A stretch of DNA of 64,000 nt from JAGNDO01 sp963704975 (GCA_963704975.1 CAVPIK010000034.1:77350-141349), one strand, 5' to 3'; counted from the stretch's first letter, positions 21,750-32,884 are shown. The notes: a model not told the origin generated them from the sequence alone. Translations and numbers: made by a program.

Positions 21750-22543
21750 ATGCTGAAATTAAGTCGACTCCCAGCAAGCTCTGATTCCCTGTATACCCAG
21801 GCGTTTGGCTTGCTGCGTGCCGCCCGGCATGTGGTGGTCTTGACTGGCGCGGGTTCAGCACGGAGTCGGGTATCCCGGATTTTCGCAGCGTGGGCACGGG
21901 CATGTGGTCCTTCAGCAACCCCTTGGATGTGGCGTCGATCTGGGCGTTTCGAGAGCAGCCCGCCCATTTCTACAATTGGATGCGCCCCCTTAGCCACAAA
22001 TTTCTCAGCGCACGGCCCAACCCAGCCCACATTGCCCTGGCCACCCTGCAAAAAGCTGGGCTGGTCAAGGCCATCATCACCCAAAACATCGATGATCTGC
22101 ACCAGCAGGCTGGGGCGGAGGGGGTGCTCCAGGTCCACGGCCATACGCGCACGGCCACCTGTTTGGGCTGTGGCGTCAAGGTTGACTCTCGGCCCATGTG
22201 GGAGGCGGTCAGCCGAGGCGAGACGCCGGCCCAGTGCCCCCAGTGCGCCGGTCTGCTAAAGCCGGACATGATCTTGTTTGGCGAGGAATTGCCCCACCAT
22301 ATCCTGGAAGAGGCCCAACAGGCGGCCCTGAACTGTGATCTGATGATTGTGGCGGGCAGCAGTATGGAAGTGATGCCCGCCGCGGATCTGCCCTATCTGG
22401 CCCGACGACGGGGGGCTCGCATCCTGATCATGAACCGTACCCCCACGCTGATGGACAGCCAGGCGGATCTGATTTTGCGGGATAATCTGACCGTCAGTAT
22501 GCCCAAATTGCTCAAGGGCTGGCTCGACGCCCCCAAGAGCTAG
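21750..22543 (+). CDS. Sirtuin-family NAD-dependent protein deacylase (frame break near 21855)
   Basis: Removes acyl groups from lysine using NAD. Starts MLKLSRLPASSDSLYTQAFG. At VVVLTGAG one base appears missing near 21855, after which FSTESGIPDFR resumes the Sir2 signature. Then come TQNIDDLHQQAG, the catalytic His in QVHGHTRTATC, two Cys pairs for zinc (CLGCG and CPQCAG), LFGEELP and GSSMEVMPAA. About 265 residues. It is probably monocistronic, with a strong terminator 14 bases downstream. Class (deacetylase or desuccinylase) is not assigned. Confidence 0.92.
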
Positions 22544-22556
22544 ACGTCGATAGGTC

Positions 22557-22611
22557 GTCATAAATAAAAAAGGTGGGGCTGCCAAGCAGCCCCACCTTTT
22601 TTATTTATGAC
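22557..22611. terminator. Bidirectional intrinsic terminator
   Basis: A perfect inverted repeat with a GC core (AAGGTGGGGCTGC...GCAGCCCCACCTT) between A-rich and T-rich outer arms. It serves both the sirtuin (+) and the convergent FG-GAP protein gene (-). Confidence 0.92.
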
Positions 22612-22619
22612 AAAAATCC

Positions 22620-24766
22620 CTAGCGCTGCACGACCGGCATCATGATCATGGACGCCGCGTTCATGCCGTTGATGCTCACATAGCGCACGTTGTCCGGGAA
22701 GCTGCCCGCCTTGGCATCGGCCACCATGATCAACGCGGCCTGCTGATAGCTGCCGGGGAAGGAACTGCCGGTCACCACAACCTTCATGGTGTCGGAGACA
22801 ATCCCGTCAACCGATGAGGCCGTGGCCCAGGACACACCGCTGGGCCAACTGATGTCGGCTGCGGACAGCTCGCCACCCACTGCGGCCACACCGGTTTTGT
22901 AGATATAGCCCAGGGTGTCCCGCAGCACCAACTGGCCGGTCTCGTCCACATAGCCGCCGACAATCGGGCTTTCGAAGGCAGCCTGGGCCGCGGTCAGGGC
23001 GGGGATGGAGAGGATGCCGGCGCTGTACGTGACGCCGGGGGTGCCGTTGATGGTCAGGGTCGTGGTCAATGGGCGTGGTCAGGGCCTGGCCGGGGCGATA
23101 GAAGGCGTTGACCGCACCAGGGCTAACCTGGAAGCTGGCCGGGGTGACGTTCAGCACGATGGGGATCACCACCGTCGGGGTTGAGTACGTTGGGCGTGTT
23201 GGTGGTCAGGGTGATGCTCGGCCCCAGATACTGGCCAGGGGAGAGCTTGGAGGCATCGAACTTGATGTAGAGCTTGGCCGGGGTGCTGGTGTTCTCGATG
23301 GCAAATTCCAGAATCCAGTCGGCCACAGGGCTTTCCACATTGAAGTTGATCACCCCAGTCGTGCCAGTGTTGGTCACGTTGAGGACGATCCACTGGCTGT
23401 CCGCCAAGCCGGCCTGGAGGCTGTGGATGATGCTGGCCGGGTCCACGGTCAACCGGGCACCGGCAGAATAGCCCGTGCCGTCCACATTGGCCAACCGCAG
23501 GCTCTTGGTGTTGGTAGAAACCGGAATGTCATCGTAGATCTGATTGGTGTCCGGGGATTGGTAGATGCGTAGACCGTTGCTGCGCAACAGGACAACCTCG
23601 TCCTTGCCGTCCGCGTCCACGTCACCACCGGCGCCCACCGTATAGCCGTTGTCCGACAGGGTCAACTCGAAGGTGGGCAGGGTGTCGCCGCCCCGGTTGC
23701 GCATGACAAGACGGGCCATGGTGCTGGGCGCATCCGCCGGCAGATCCCGCAGGAAGAAGACTTCATCATCCCCGTTGCCGTTGATGTCGGCCATGAAGGT
23801 GTAGTCGGGATAGGGGAAGAAGGCCAGGGCGTCCCCGTCCGCCTCTTTCAGCGTGCCGCCCGTATAGCTGAAGATGAAGAAGGTGGACGACGGCGCATAC
23901 CCGGCAAACTGGCGCAAGGCCACCACTTCCCCCGTCCCGCCGGCATAGACCTGGCCGATGGCCGCAGAGTTCCACTCTCGGTCCGTGCCGCCATTGCTCC
24001 AAATTGTGGCGAAGTCATTGTCGATCTGATGGGCCTCGATCAGGCTGGCCAACTCGTTCGTGGCGGCCAGGCGGATGTTGCGGATCAGCACCACATCATC
24101 CGAACCGGCGTTGTTGATATTGCCGACCTGCACAGATTCCCAGGGACCGCCAAAGGACTTATTGATATGGCTGGTCCAACTCGTGCCGCTGGGGTTGGTG
24201 GCGATCAGCACCTCGATGCGGTGGTTGATGTTGTTCGGCTCAGAGACCGTATAGCCGATAAAGATCTCGTCCCCGGCCACATTGATATTCATGTTGCCCG
24301 CGCCCACCACAGTGATCGGGCTGCCCGACTTGCTCAGGGTATAGATCCGCTTCCACGGAATCTGGCCGATGGTCCCCTCGGGGTCCGCACCACGATAGAC
24401 CGGGTCGAAAATGGTCAACTTGCCACTGCCGGCAGATTGGCCCACGGCCACGATCTCCGCGTCCCCGTCGTTGTTAAAGTCGCCCGTGGCAATATCCGTC
24501 CAGCCACAGTCGCCAAACAGCGCCGAGTCAAAGGTGACGAGTTGGTGCGACGGGGACAGTTGGTTGGTGTCCTTCACCTTAACACAACCGGCACCGTCCA
24601 AATAGACAATCTCGTCGTCCGTCGTCGCCGTCCCGGCCAAAGGCATGGCCGCCGGGGCAACAGCGGTCGAGGCGGCCTGGGCCGATCCCACACCGACGCT
24701 GGGAACCAAAAGACCCAATACCACCAAAGCGGTCAGGGTCAGGGTAAAAAATCTGCGTACACTCAT
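22620..24766 (-). CDS. Secreted FG-GAP/VCBS-like beta-propeller protein (frame breaks near 23180 and 23070)
   Basis: Signal peptide MSVRRFFTLTLTALVVLGLL ending near AQAAS. It follows a good ribosome binding site (AAGGAGAG). Repeated calcium-loop-like motifs typical of FG-GAP/VCBS blades include GDFNNDGDAEIVAVGQ, ADINGNGDDEVFFLRD and GDVDADGKDEVVLLR. The C-terminal half contains Ig/BACON-like repeats (LTVDPASIIHSLQAGLADSQ; LNVTPASFQVSPGAVNAF), the latter displaced by two frame breaks. The end at 22620 reads MNAASMIMMPVVQR. Probably an extracellular binding or structural protein. The ligand is unknown. About 715 residues when joined. Confidence 0.8.
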
Positions 24767-25255
24767 AGCGTATCTCTCCTTAACAGGGTTCAACATCACA
24801 AAATTCGCACTCAAATCGCTCGGCCGCAAGCAGGTCGGAGGGAACTACGTGCGGTAGGTTATGGTAATCAAAATCAGGCAGGCGCACAGCCCAAGCAACG
24901 ATTATAGCACAGCCGCAGAGGCCATACCGAATCATTTCCCCCTTTCTCTCGGTCAACATTCAGTCCATTTGCCTACGCTTCACCGAAGAAGCCGCCGCCT
25001 ATGCGTGCCAATAGTAGAGCACGAGAAATTTTGAAAAGCTGTGTAGAAATCGTGGTTCACATCTCATCAGCCCGAAAGAGCAGATCGTTGAGCCGCAGAA
25101 GGGGGGTGGCAGCGAAAAGAGGCGTGCTTTTTGGACCGGATTTGTTGACGATTCACGGGAAAGATGGTAAGTTGAAAATATCACAAGTCAAAATTTACCA
25201 TCGTTCGTCTCACCCTATAGTCCTTGTTTCAAAGACCTCTCAAGGAGAAAAAAAC
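24767..25255. other. Divergent intergenic region
   Basis: About 490 bases between the FG-GAP protein (-) and malate dehydrogenase (+). The right part is AT-rich. TTGACG at 25146 could be a -35 element for mdh, but no convincing -10 is spaced from it. The frame open from 25001 on the + strand reaches mdh but shows no conserved sequence before the strong ribosome binding site at 25241. I see no gene or RNA here. Confidence 0.4.
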
Positions 25256-26246
25256 ATGAAAAATCCCATTCGAGTCGCTGTAACCGGCGCTGCCGGCAAC
25301 ATCGGATACGCCCTGCTCTTCCGCATCGCCAACGGCGATCTCTTCGGCGCCGACCAGCCCGTCATCCTGCAAATGCTGGAAATCACCCCGGCCATGAACG
25401 CCCTGAACGGGGTGGCCATGGAATTGAACGACTGCGCCTTCCCCCTGCTGGCCGACATGGTCCTGACCGACGACCCCAACGTCGCCTTCAAGGATGCCAA
25501 TTGGGCCTTGCTCGTGGGCGCACGTCCCCGCAGCAAGGGCATGGAGCGGGGCGACCTGCTGGGCGCCAACGGGGCCATCTTCTCGGTCCAGGGCAAGGCC
25601 CTCAACGACAACGCCGCCGCGGACGTCCGCGTGCTGGTCGTGGGCAACCCGGCCAACACCAACGCCCTGATCGCCATGCACAACGCCCCGGACATCCCCG
25701 CCGACCGCTTCACCGCCATGACCCGGCTGGACCACAACCGGGCCATCAGCCAGCTGGCCGCCAAGGCCGGCGTGCCCCTGACCGCGGTCACCCACGTCTC
25801 CATCTGGGGCAACCACAGCGCCACCCAATATCCCGACGCCTACCACGCCCTGATCAACGGCAAGCCCGCCACCGACGTCATCGACGACGACGCCTGGATC
25901 AAGGAGACCTTCATCCCCGTGGTCCAAAAACGGGGCGCGGCCATCATCGAAGCCCGGGGCCAGAGCAGCGCGGCCAGCGCGGCCAACGCCGCCATCAACC
26001 ACGTCCAGACCTGGTATCAACGGCACCGCCGAAGGCGACTGGACCAGCATGAGCATCCCCAGCACCGGGGCCTACGGCAGCGCCGAAGGCGTCATCTTCA
26101 GCTATCCCGTCACCGTCAAAAACGGCGTCGTCACCATCGTCGAAGGCCTGGACCTGAGCGACTTCGACAAGGCCAAGATCGCCGCCACCGGTGCCGAACT
26201 CCTGGAAGAGCGCGAAGCCGTCGCCCACATGCTCCCCGCCCGCTAA
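25256..26246 (+). CDS. mdh: Malate dehydrogenase (frame break near 26018)
   Basis: Interconverts malate and oxaloacetate with NAD. The start follows CAAGGAGA. The N-terminal NAD-binding glycine loop is TGAAGNIGYALLFRIANG. Other blocks are VLVVGNPANTNALIAMHN, MTRLDHNRAISQLA and the catalytic-His region SIWGNHSATQYPD. At 26018 an extra base breaks the frame. The protein then continues NGTAEGDWTSMSIPSTGAYG to AHMLPAR at 26246, about 330 residues, which is the usual length of this MDH type. With AceA and AceB nearby, the organism encodes the core of a glyoxylate cycle. Confidence 0.94.
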
Positions 26247-26255
26247 CCCGCACCC

Positions 26256-26288
26256 AGAAGTCCGACTTTTGAAAAAAGTCGGACTTCT
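26256..26288. terminator. Palindrome after mdh, GACTTTT/AAAAGTC family
   Basis: AGAAGTCCGACTTTT, a 3-base loop and its complement, ten bases after the mdh stop. The same family as at 10078, 34963, 35048 and 47948. It is likely a terminator here. Confidence 0.75.
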
Positions 26289-26358
26289 CTTGACGAATGG
26301 ACGAACAAAAGAGGCGACCGATCCCACGGGATCGGTCGCCTCTTCGCGTGCGCGAGTC

Positions 26359-26438
26359 CAACGTCCCCGGCACGTTGTCACCAAGCGAGCCGAAACTGCT
26401 TCAACCCAGCAAAAAGTACGTGCGTGCCGGGGACGTTG
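26359..26438. repeat. 80-base palindromic element, copy 1
   Basis: Perfect 16-bp ends CAACGTCCCCGGCACG and its complement enclose about 48 bases that include AAGCGAGCCGAAA. The lysJ reading frame ends inside it at 26401. Related copies lie at 26470 and 28561. Confidence 0.85.
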
Positions 26439-27714
26439 GACGGGTCAACACCCAAATGTTCGTTAAGCCGAAACGTCCCCGGCACGCACGAAGGGAGCGG
26501 ATGGGCTGACGAGTCGTCCCTCGCTTTGTACCGACGTGCCGGGGACGTTTCTCTACGCCCGGCAACACCGCCGCAATCGCCTTCACCGCAATCTCAATCT
26601 CCGCTTCGCTCAACGTCAACGGCGGCAGCAGACGTAGCACGGTTGACCCAGCGGGCAACGCCAGCACCCCATGATCCTCCATCAACGCCTTCAAATACGG
26701 CCCGGTCTTCTCCCGCAGATCAATGCCGATCATCAGCCCCAGCCCGCGGATCTCCCGCACGATGGATGCGCCCGGCCAATTCCTGGTCCAGCCGGGCCAT
26801 GAGCAGCCCCCCGGCGGCCGCGGACCGCTGGATCAGGTTCTCGTCCTGATAGGCCTGGATGGCGGCCAGCCCGGCGGCGCAGGCCAGGGGATTGCCGCCA
26901 AAGGTGCTGCCATGCGCGCCCACGTAGAGGCTATCCTGCACCTGTTTCGTATAGGCAATCGCCCCCATGGGGAAGCCTGCGCCCAATCCCTTGGCCAAAC
27001 AGATCATGTCCGGCTCCAGATCGAAATGCTGATGGCCGAACCAGCGCCCCGTGCGCCCAAAGCCGGTCTGGATCTCGTCCATCACCAACAGCGCGCCCCG
27101 CTCCCGGCACAGGGCTTGGGCACCCCGCAGGAAGTCCGGGTCGGGCATGTTGACCCCGCCTTCCCCCTGCACCGGCTCCAGGAAGACGGCGGCGGTGGTC
27201 TCGTCCACGGCCTTGTCCAAGCGGGCCAGGTTGTTGTAGGGCACATGGGTCACATCGGGCAGGAGGGGGTCGAAGGGTTCCCGGTATTTCTTGGTCCAGG
27301 TCAACGAGACCGCGCCCACCGTGCGCCCGTGGAAGCTGCCCATGGCCGCCACGATCCCCGTGCGCCCCGTGGCCAGCCGGGCGAACTTGATCGCCCCGTC
27401 GATGGCCTCGGCTCCGCTGTTGGCCAGGAAGACATGGCCCAGGTGATCGGGCAGCACTTCGGCTAGCTTGGCCAGAAATTCCCCTCGCACGTCGTTGTAG
27501 AAAATCGACGGAAGGGCGTGGAGCCGCCGGGCCTGGTCGGCGATCGCTCGACTGAGGGCAGGATGGCCATACCCCAACATGGCCACCCCTTGACCGGAGG
27601 TCAGGTCCAAATAGCGATTGCCCTCGCTGTCGATCAGCCAGCAGCCCTCGCCGCTGACCATCACCGTCTCGCCCCGGCGGGAGGTGACGCCGGATTCGAT
27701 CATCGCTTCATAGT

Positions 27715-27718
<4 letters not shown>
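26401..27718 (-). CDS. lysJ: LysW-gamma-L-lysine/ornithine aminotransferase LysJ (frame break near 26765; repeat-encoded tail)
   Basis: PLP enzyme converting LysW-bound aminoadipate semialdehyde to LysW-lysine with glutamate as donor. Start MNYEAMIESGVTSRRGETVM overlaps the lysZ stop (ATGA). Family blocks are NSGAEAIDGAIKFAR, FHGRTVGAVSLTW, VMDEIQTGFGRTG, the PLP lysine in CLAKGLGAGFPMGA, and STFGGNPLACAAGL. After a frame break near 26765 it continues REIRGLGLMIGIDLREKTGP. Homologues end about AVLPG. Here the frame runs on for about 45 residues through two palindromic repeats and stops at 26401. The LysW context favours LysJ over a plain ArgD. The tail is probably non-functional. Confidence 0.88.
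26470..26551. repeat. 80-base palindromic element, copy 2 (inverted relative to copy 1)
   Basis: 17-bp ends GAAACGTCCCCGGCACG and its complement. The core in reverse orientation shares the AAAGCGAG segment with copy 1. It lies within the C-terminal coding extension of lysJ. Confidence 0.85.
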
Positions 27719-28520
<802 letters not shown>

Positions 28521-28560
28521 GGATTCAACTCCTTTTTTCGGAGAATGAGCGAGGTGACCG

Positions 28561-28640
28561 GCAAACGTCCCCGGCACTCGCGCTCAAACGAGGCGAAATT
28601 GCCATCTGGCCCGCTGACACCTGAAGTGCCGGGACGTTGC
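28561..28640. repeat. 80-base palindromic element, copy 3
   Basis: Ends GCAAACGTCCCCGGCACT and complementary AGTGCC-GGGACGTTGC (one G fewer), enclosing AACGAGGCGAAA. It sits between lysY and lysZ and is the same family as copies at 26359 and 26470. Confidence 0.82.
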
Positions 28641-28665
28641 CTCGCCATTTGCCATTCGCCATTCG

Positions 28666-29728
28666 TTAAATCGGATGCAACCCCGCAAACCCCAACCCGG
28701 TCGTCTCGTCCCAGCCGTGCATCAGGTTGATGCATTGCAGGGCGGAGCCGGCCGCGCCCTTCATGAGGTTGTCGATGGCGCACAGGGCGACCACCCGGTT
28801 GGTGCGATTCGTCGAACTCGAAGCCCACATCCGCGTAGTTGCTGCCGCTCAGAATCTTGGGTTCCGGGTAGCGGTAGACGCCGGTCTTCTCTTTGACGAT
28901 GCGCACGAACGGCTCGTCCCGATAGGCTTGGCGATAGGCTTTCCACAGATCCTTCTCCGTGGTCCCCGGCTTGACGAAGAGGTGGGCCGTGGCCAGCACG
29001 CCCCGCACATTGTCGATGGCCGTGGCGCTCAGATGGACATCCGCCGTGCTGCCCGTGGCGCGGATGGCCTGCAGCACCTCCGCGGTGTGGCGGTGGCCGG
29101 TCGGCGCAAAGCTGCGCATGGTGTGGGAGCGTTCCGGGTGGTGGGTGGCGTCGCTGGATTTGTTGCCGCCCTCGCTGCTGCCCACCTTCAGTTCGCAGAT
29201 CACCCCCCGGCTGTCGTCCACCAGCCCGGCGGCGAAGAGGGGGCGGATGGCCAGATTGGTGGCCGTGGCGTTGCAGCCCACGCCGCTCACATAGCGGGTG
29301 CGCTTTGATGGCTTCCCGGTGCAGTTCGGGCAGGCCATAGACGAACTTGTCCAGCCAGTCCGGCGCGGCGTGGGGCTTGCCATACCATTGCGGATAGTCA
29401 TCCGGGTTGCGCAGACGGAAGTCCGCGCTCATGTCCACGATGACGCGGGGCCAGGGCGGCGAACTCGTCGATGCGTCCCATCGCCCCGCCGTGGGGCAGA
29501 CCCAGCACCAGCACATCGCACGGCTCCAGATCCGCCAGCGCTGACGAATTGCAGCCGGGTGCGCCCCCGCAGGTTGGGGTGGGTGAAGTGGACAAAGCTG
29601 CCCGCGTTGCGTTCGCTGGTCACCTGCTGCACGTCCAGGAAGGGGTGGTCCAGCAGCAGGCGCAGCAGTTCACCGCCCGCATAGCCGGACGCACCGACGA
29701 TTGAGATTTTTGTGGTTTTTGTCGTCAT
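28666..29728 (-). CDS. lysY: [LysW]-aminoadipate 6-phosphate reductase LysY (several frame breaks)
   Basis: NADPH-dependent ArgC-like reductase giving LysW-aminoadipate semialdehyde. The N-terminus is MTTKTTKISIVGASGYAGGE, the usual Rossmann start. Other blocks are VLVLGLPHGGAMGRIDEFAA, VIVDMSADFRLRNPDDYPQW, FVYGLPELHREAIK, and the active-site Cys in YVSGVGCNATATNLAIRPLF. KVGSSEGGNKSSDATHHPER and the ending GWDETTGLGFAGLHPI at 28666 complete it. Breaks lie near 29535, 29450, 29300 and 28800. About 350 residues. It ends next to GCCATTC-type tandem repeats. KSSDATHH is expected in the ArgC/LysY family. Confidence 0.9.
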
Positions 29729-29798
29729 ATTCGCATAGCCAATCTATTGTTTGAGGCGAATTGCCCGTCATTGAAGTCGATCTGCGGTGCACGTGCCA

Positions 29799-30882
29799 TT
29801 AACGGTGAGTTCGAAAGGCAAGCAATCGAGATCTCATTATGTTAGTTATCACCCGTTCAGCCACTTCATCCCCAGTTTTCGGATAGTTATCCACACTTTT
29901 GCGCCTGTGAGGAGAAGTCAGCGGGCAGAGCGGCTGATCCTGTTTCAATCTGTTCAGGTCAAAGAGACCGTGTTGGGCAGGGTGCGTGACGCTATCCCAG
30001 CCGTTGGCCGCGGCCCAGCCATCCTTGGCCACCCGCAGGCTGAAGTCCACCATGCGGTCGGGAATATCGATGCCCGTGGGCAAGATGCTATTACGAAATT
30101 CCATCGTATAGTTGACCTCGTTGACCAGCAGCCCCCGGTCCGGATCTTCCAGCACATCGATGGCCACGACGCCGCCGCCCACGGCCTTGGCCGCCCGCAC
30201 ACACAGATCGTTCAGTTCCGGCGTCACCGGGCAGTTGCTCGATTTGCCGCCTCGGGCCGTGTTGGTGATCCAGTGTTGGCGAATCCCGATAGATGGCGCA
30301 GATGGTCTCGTTGCCCACCACAAAGGCCCGGATGTCCCGCATGGGCTTTTGGATGTATTCCTGGATATAGAAGATGCTGTGGTGATAGGTCCCCAGCACC
30401 TCCTTGTGTTCCAGCACCGCCTCCGCCGCCTCCCGGTCGTTGAGCTTGCTCAACAGCCGTCCCCAAGAGCCCACCGCCGGCTTGAGCACGACGGGATAGC
30501 CCAAGGTCCTCAATGGCTTCCAGCGCGCTCTCCGGCGGTGTAGGCCACCAAGGTGCGGGGCGAAGGCACGCCCGCCGCGGTCAGCGCGGAGGTGGTTTGC
30601 AGCTTGTTGCCGCACACATCCGCCACATGGGCCGTGTTGACCGTGGGAATGCCCCGGTCGTTGAGGATGCGCAGGCTGTACAACGCCCGGCTGTGGTTGA
30701 TGCAGCGCTCCACCACCACATCAAACTTGCTTATACTGGTCGCCAAAGCGCTGGCCGCCGCTGATCTCGAAGACGATATTGCGGTCATCGACCAACTCGA
30801 AGTCCACGCCCCGCTTCTCAAAGGCCTCAAAGAGCAGCTTCTCCTCGGCCCGTACTCGGCTGTACAAAATGCCAACTTGCAT
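29799..30882 (-). CDS. lysX: LysW-alpha-aminoadipate ligase LysX (several frame breaks)
   Basis: ATP-grasp ligase that attaches alpha-aminoadipate to the C-terminal glutamate of LysW. Start MQVGILYSRVRAEEKLLFEA lies one base after the lysW stop. Conserved blocks are VDDRNIVFEI, CINHSRALYSLRILNDRGIP, VNTAHVADVCGNKLQTTSAL, PVVLKPAVGSWGRLLSKLND, IFYIQEYIQKPMRDIRAFVV and LVNEVNYTMEFRNSI. Breaks lie near 30727, 30530, 30507 and 30287. The C-terminus beyond MVDFSLRVAKDGWA is longer than usual and not family-like, so the true end may be a little upstream. Pairing with LysW makes the assignment firm. Confidence 0.9.
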
Positions 30883-30883
30883 A

Positions 30884-31045
30884 TTATTCGCCCCAATCTT
30901 CCTGCTCTTCGGGAGCCACTTCCAGGGTGATGGGGGCCAGACTCACCACTTCCAAGTCCGCGCCGCAGTCCGGGCACTGCACAATCTCATTCTGCATCAC
31001 ATCGGTCAATTCGATCTCACCAAAACACTCCGGGCATTCGCCCAT
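30884..31045 (-). CDS. lysW: Amino-group carrier protein LysW
   Basis: Small acidic zinc-finger protein that carries aminoadipate intermediates through lysine synthesis. It reads MGECPECFGEIELTDVMQNE, then CPDCGADLEVVSLAPITLEV, and ends in EDWGE. The two CxxC pairs bind zinc, and the last Glu is the attachment point. 53 residues from 31045. A strong AGGAGAAA precedes an ATG at 31070 that is out of frame with the domain. A one-base error between them would make the true start 31070 (MALQTIS...). Its presence defines the LysW-type pathway. Confidence 0.95.
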   Translation of the reverse strand: MGECPECFGEIELTDVMQNEIVQCPDCGADLEVVSLAPITLEVAPEEQEDWGE

Positions 31046-31087
31046 CGCCGCTGATGGTTTGTAGAGCCATGATTCTTTTCTCCTGTT

Positions 31088-31185
31088 GGTTGATAGTTGA
31101 TTGGTTGATTTGTTGATTGGTTGATTTGGCGATTGAGTTTGAGTGCCGACACGCAATCAACCAATCAACAAATCAACAATCCTCT
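31088..31185. repeat. TTGATTGG-type short tandem repeats forming a hairpin
   Basis: Octamers TTGATTGG/TTGATTTG repeat on one side of a short spacer and their complements on the other. Long hairpin pairing is possible between hicdh and lysW. The last residues of hicdh (VDLLIG) fall inside it. Similar octamers occur at 10241-10293, 33431, 52968 and 55222. Confidence 0.8.
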
Positions 31186-32209
31186 CCGTCACTTCTTCCG
31201 TCGTCGCCTTGCCGCCCAAATCTGGGGTGTGAAAACCTAGGATCAGGGCTTGGTTGACTGCATTTTCGATGTCGAGCGGCAATGTCGGGTTGACCCAAGT
31301 GGGCCAAGAGCAGCGCCGCCGCTCGCAAGGTCGCCATGGGGTTGGCCATCCCCCGCCCGGCGATGTCCGGCGCGCTGCCGTGGACCGGCTCGACCAGCAC
31401 AAAGTTGTCCCCCACATTGGCGCTGGGCACAAGTCCCAGCCCGCCCACCAAGGCCGCGCCGCCGTCGCTGAGGATGTCGCCGTACAGATTCGGGGCCACC
31501 ACCACATCATACCGCTCCGGCTCCCGGATCATGCGATAGAGCATGGAGTCCACCAACTGCTCCTCCACGTCCACATCCGGGAATTCCGCCGCCACGGCCA
31601 GCGCCGCCTCCCGAAACAGCCCATCCGTCACACTCAGCACATTCGCCTTATGCACGATCGTCACGAGCGACGTTGCGTGTTGCGTGTTGCGTGTTGCGTG
31701 AGGCCTTTGCTCTTGCTTGTTCAAAGGCCATCCGGGCAATCCGCTCACTCGCCCCCCGGGTGATCACCCGCTCCGCAATCGCCGTGTTGCCATCCTCGGA
31801 CAGCCGCTCCCGTTTGACATAAAGGCATTCCGTGTTCTCCCGCACAATCAGCATGTCGATGCCGGGACGGCTCCCCGCCACGGGCGCGGAGACAATCGGG
31901 CGCAGATTGGCGTACAGATCCAGGGCATTGCGCATAGCCACAATCGGGCTGCTGTAGCCCGGCACCTTGTGGCTGGGCGAACTGACTGCGCCAAAGATGG
32001 CCCCATCGCAGGTGCGCAGGGCGGCCAATGTCTCGGCTGGCAGGGCGGTGCCGGTTTGTTGAAAGGTGGCCCACCCAGCGTCAAGGTCCACGAAGTCGAA
32101 AGACAGGCCGGTCGCCGTCAACACCCGGCGGGCGGCGGGGACCACCTCTTGGCCAATCCCATCTCCGGGGATCAGGGCGATGCGGTAAGGTTTGGTTCGG
32201 TTGATTCAC
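31157..32209 (-). CDS. Homoisocitrate dehydrogenase (frame breaks; internal heptamer repeat)
   Basis: NAD-dependent oxidative decarboxylation of homoisocitrate to 2-oxoadipate. GTG at 32209 overlaps the lysU stop. MNQPNQT is followed, after a break near 32188, by YRIALIPGDGIGQEVVPAAR. Blocks: LIVRENTECLYVKRERL, TIVHKANVLSVTDGLFREAA, APNLYGDILSDGGAALVGGL, and VEPVHGSAPDIAGRGMANPM. Between MAFEQAR and TIVHKAN lies an extra segment encoded by four GTTGCGT heptamers (31672-31699). The halves are out of frame by one base there, and losing one heptamer would restore the frame. Another break lies near 31280. The operon context favours homoisocitrate over isopropylmalate as substrate. Confidence 0.88.
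31672..31699. repeat. Four GTTGCGT heptamers inside homoisocitrate dehydrogenase
   Basis: Exact tandem heptamer, four copies (28 bases), within coding sequence between the two conserved halves of the enzyme. It encodes Thr/Gln/His/Arg/Asn-rich residues absent from homologues. Confidence 0.9.
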
Positions 32210-32694
32210 CGCAACGTTCCTTTCACATAGTCCACCAACCCGCCCGCGTTCACAATGCCCATGATGCTGGGGCTGAGGGGCGGAAAGCTGAACGTCCCCG
32301 CCGGGCAGGTGATGGTGTGGCGATCCGGGTCCACGCTCACCGCGTCGCCGGGGCGGATGGCCGCGGCGGCCTCCGGGCAGACGATGGCCAGCAGCCCGTT
32401 GTTGAGGGCGTTGCGGTAGAAGATGCGGCTAAAACTAGCCGCAATCACCGCGCCCACGCCGTTGTAGACCAGGCACGTGGCCGCCTGTTCCCGGCTGGAG
32501 CCGCAGCCAAAGTTGCGCCCGCCCACGATCACATCCCCGGGCCGCACGTTGGCGGCGAAGGACGGGTCCAGATCTTCCAGGGCGTGGCGGGCAATCTCCG
32601 CCCGCTCGGTCACGGTGTACGTGTATTTGCCGGGGAAGATGACATCTGTGTTGACATTGTCGCCGTAGACCCAGGCTCGATTCGGTGTGTTCAT
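32206..32694 (-). CDS. lysU: Homoaconitase small subunit
   Basis: Swivel-domain subunit of the 3-isopropylmalate dehydratase/homoaconitase family, which works with LysT to isomerise homocitrate to homoisocitrate. The intact 162-residue protein starts MNTPNRAWVYGDNVNTDVIF. It has the substrate-loop block GRNFGCGSSREQA and ASFSRIFYRNALNNGLLAI. The stop overlaps the GTG of the dehydrogenase by four bases. The family cannot separate homoaconitase from LeuD by these motifs alone; the operon decides it. Confidence 0.93.
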   Translation of the reverse strand: MNTPNRAWVYGDNVNTDVIFPGKYTYTVTERAEIARHALEDLDPSFAANVRPGDVIVGGRNFGCGSSREQAATCLVYNGVGAVIAASFSRIFYRNALNNGLLAIVCPEAAAAIRPGDAVSVDPDRHTITCPAGTFSFPPLSPSIMGIVNAGGLVDYVKGTLR

Positions 32695-32728
32695 GTTGCC
32701 TCTGGTACCTGTTGCGTCAAAACGCTAG

Positions 32729-32884
32729 CGTCGGTTGAGTAGGCCGGGTCAACCCTGAAAGTTCTTGACCATTGGATCAGGCCGTATCGAAACCAGAGCG
32801 GGTCGACTCGCTTTGGTTTCGATACGCCGCCGAGCGATTGAATGGTCATTGTCAATCTCGGCGGCGGCTACTCAACCGACGCTG
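32729..32884. repeat. Compound palindromic element between lysT and lysU
   Basis: Outer arms AGCGTCGGTTGAGTAG and CTACTCAACCGACGCT enclose a second palindrome TATCGAAACCAGAGCG...CGCTTTGGTTTCGATA. Similar TCGATAC/ACTCAACC repeats are known to me from other high-GC genomes. No coding potential is seen. Confidence 0.8.

Noticed and set aside
28561..28640. Terminator separating lysY and lysZ
   Set aside because: The palindrome has no T-run and belongs to the same element family as the copies inside lysJ, so a mobile repeat explains it better.
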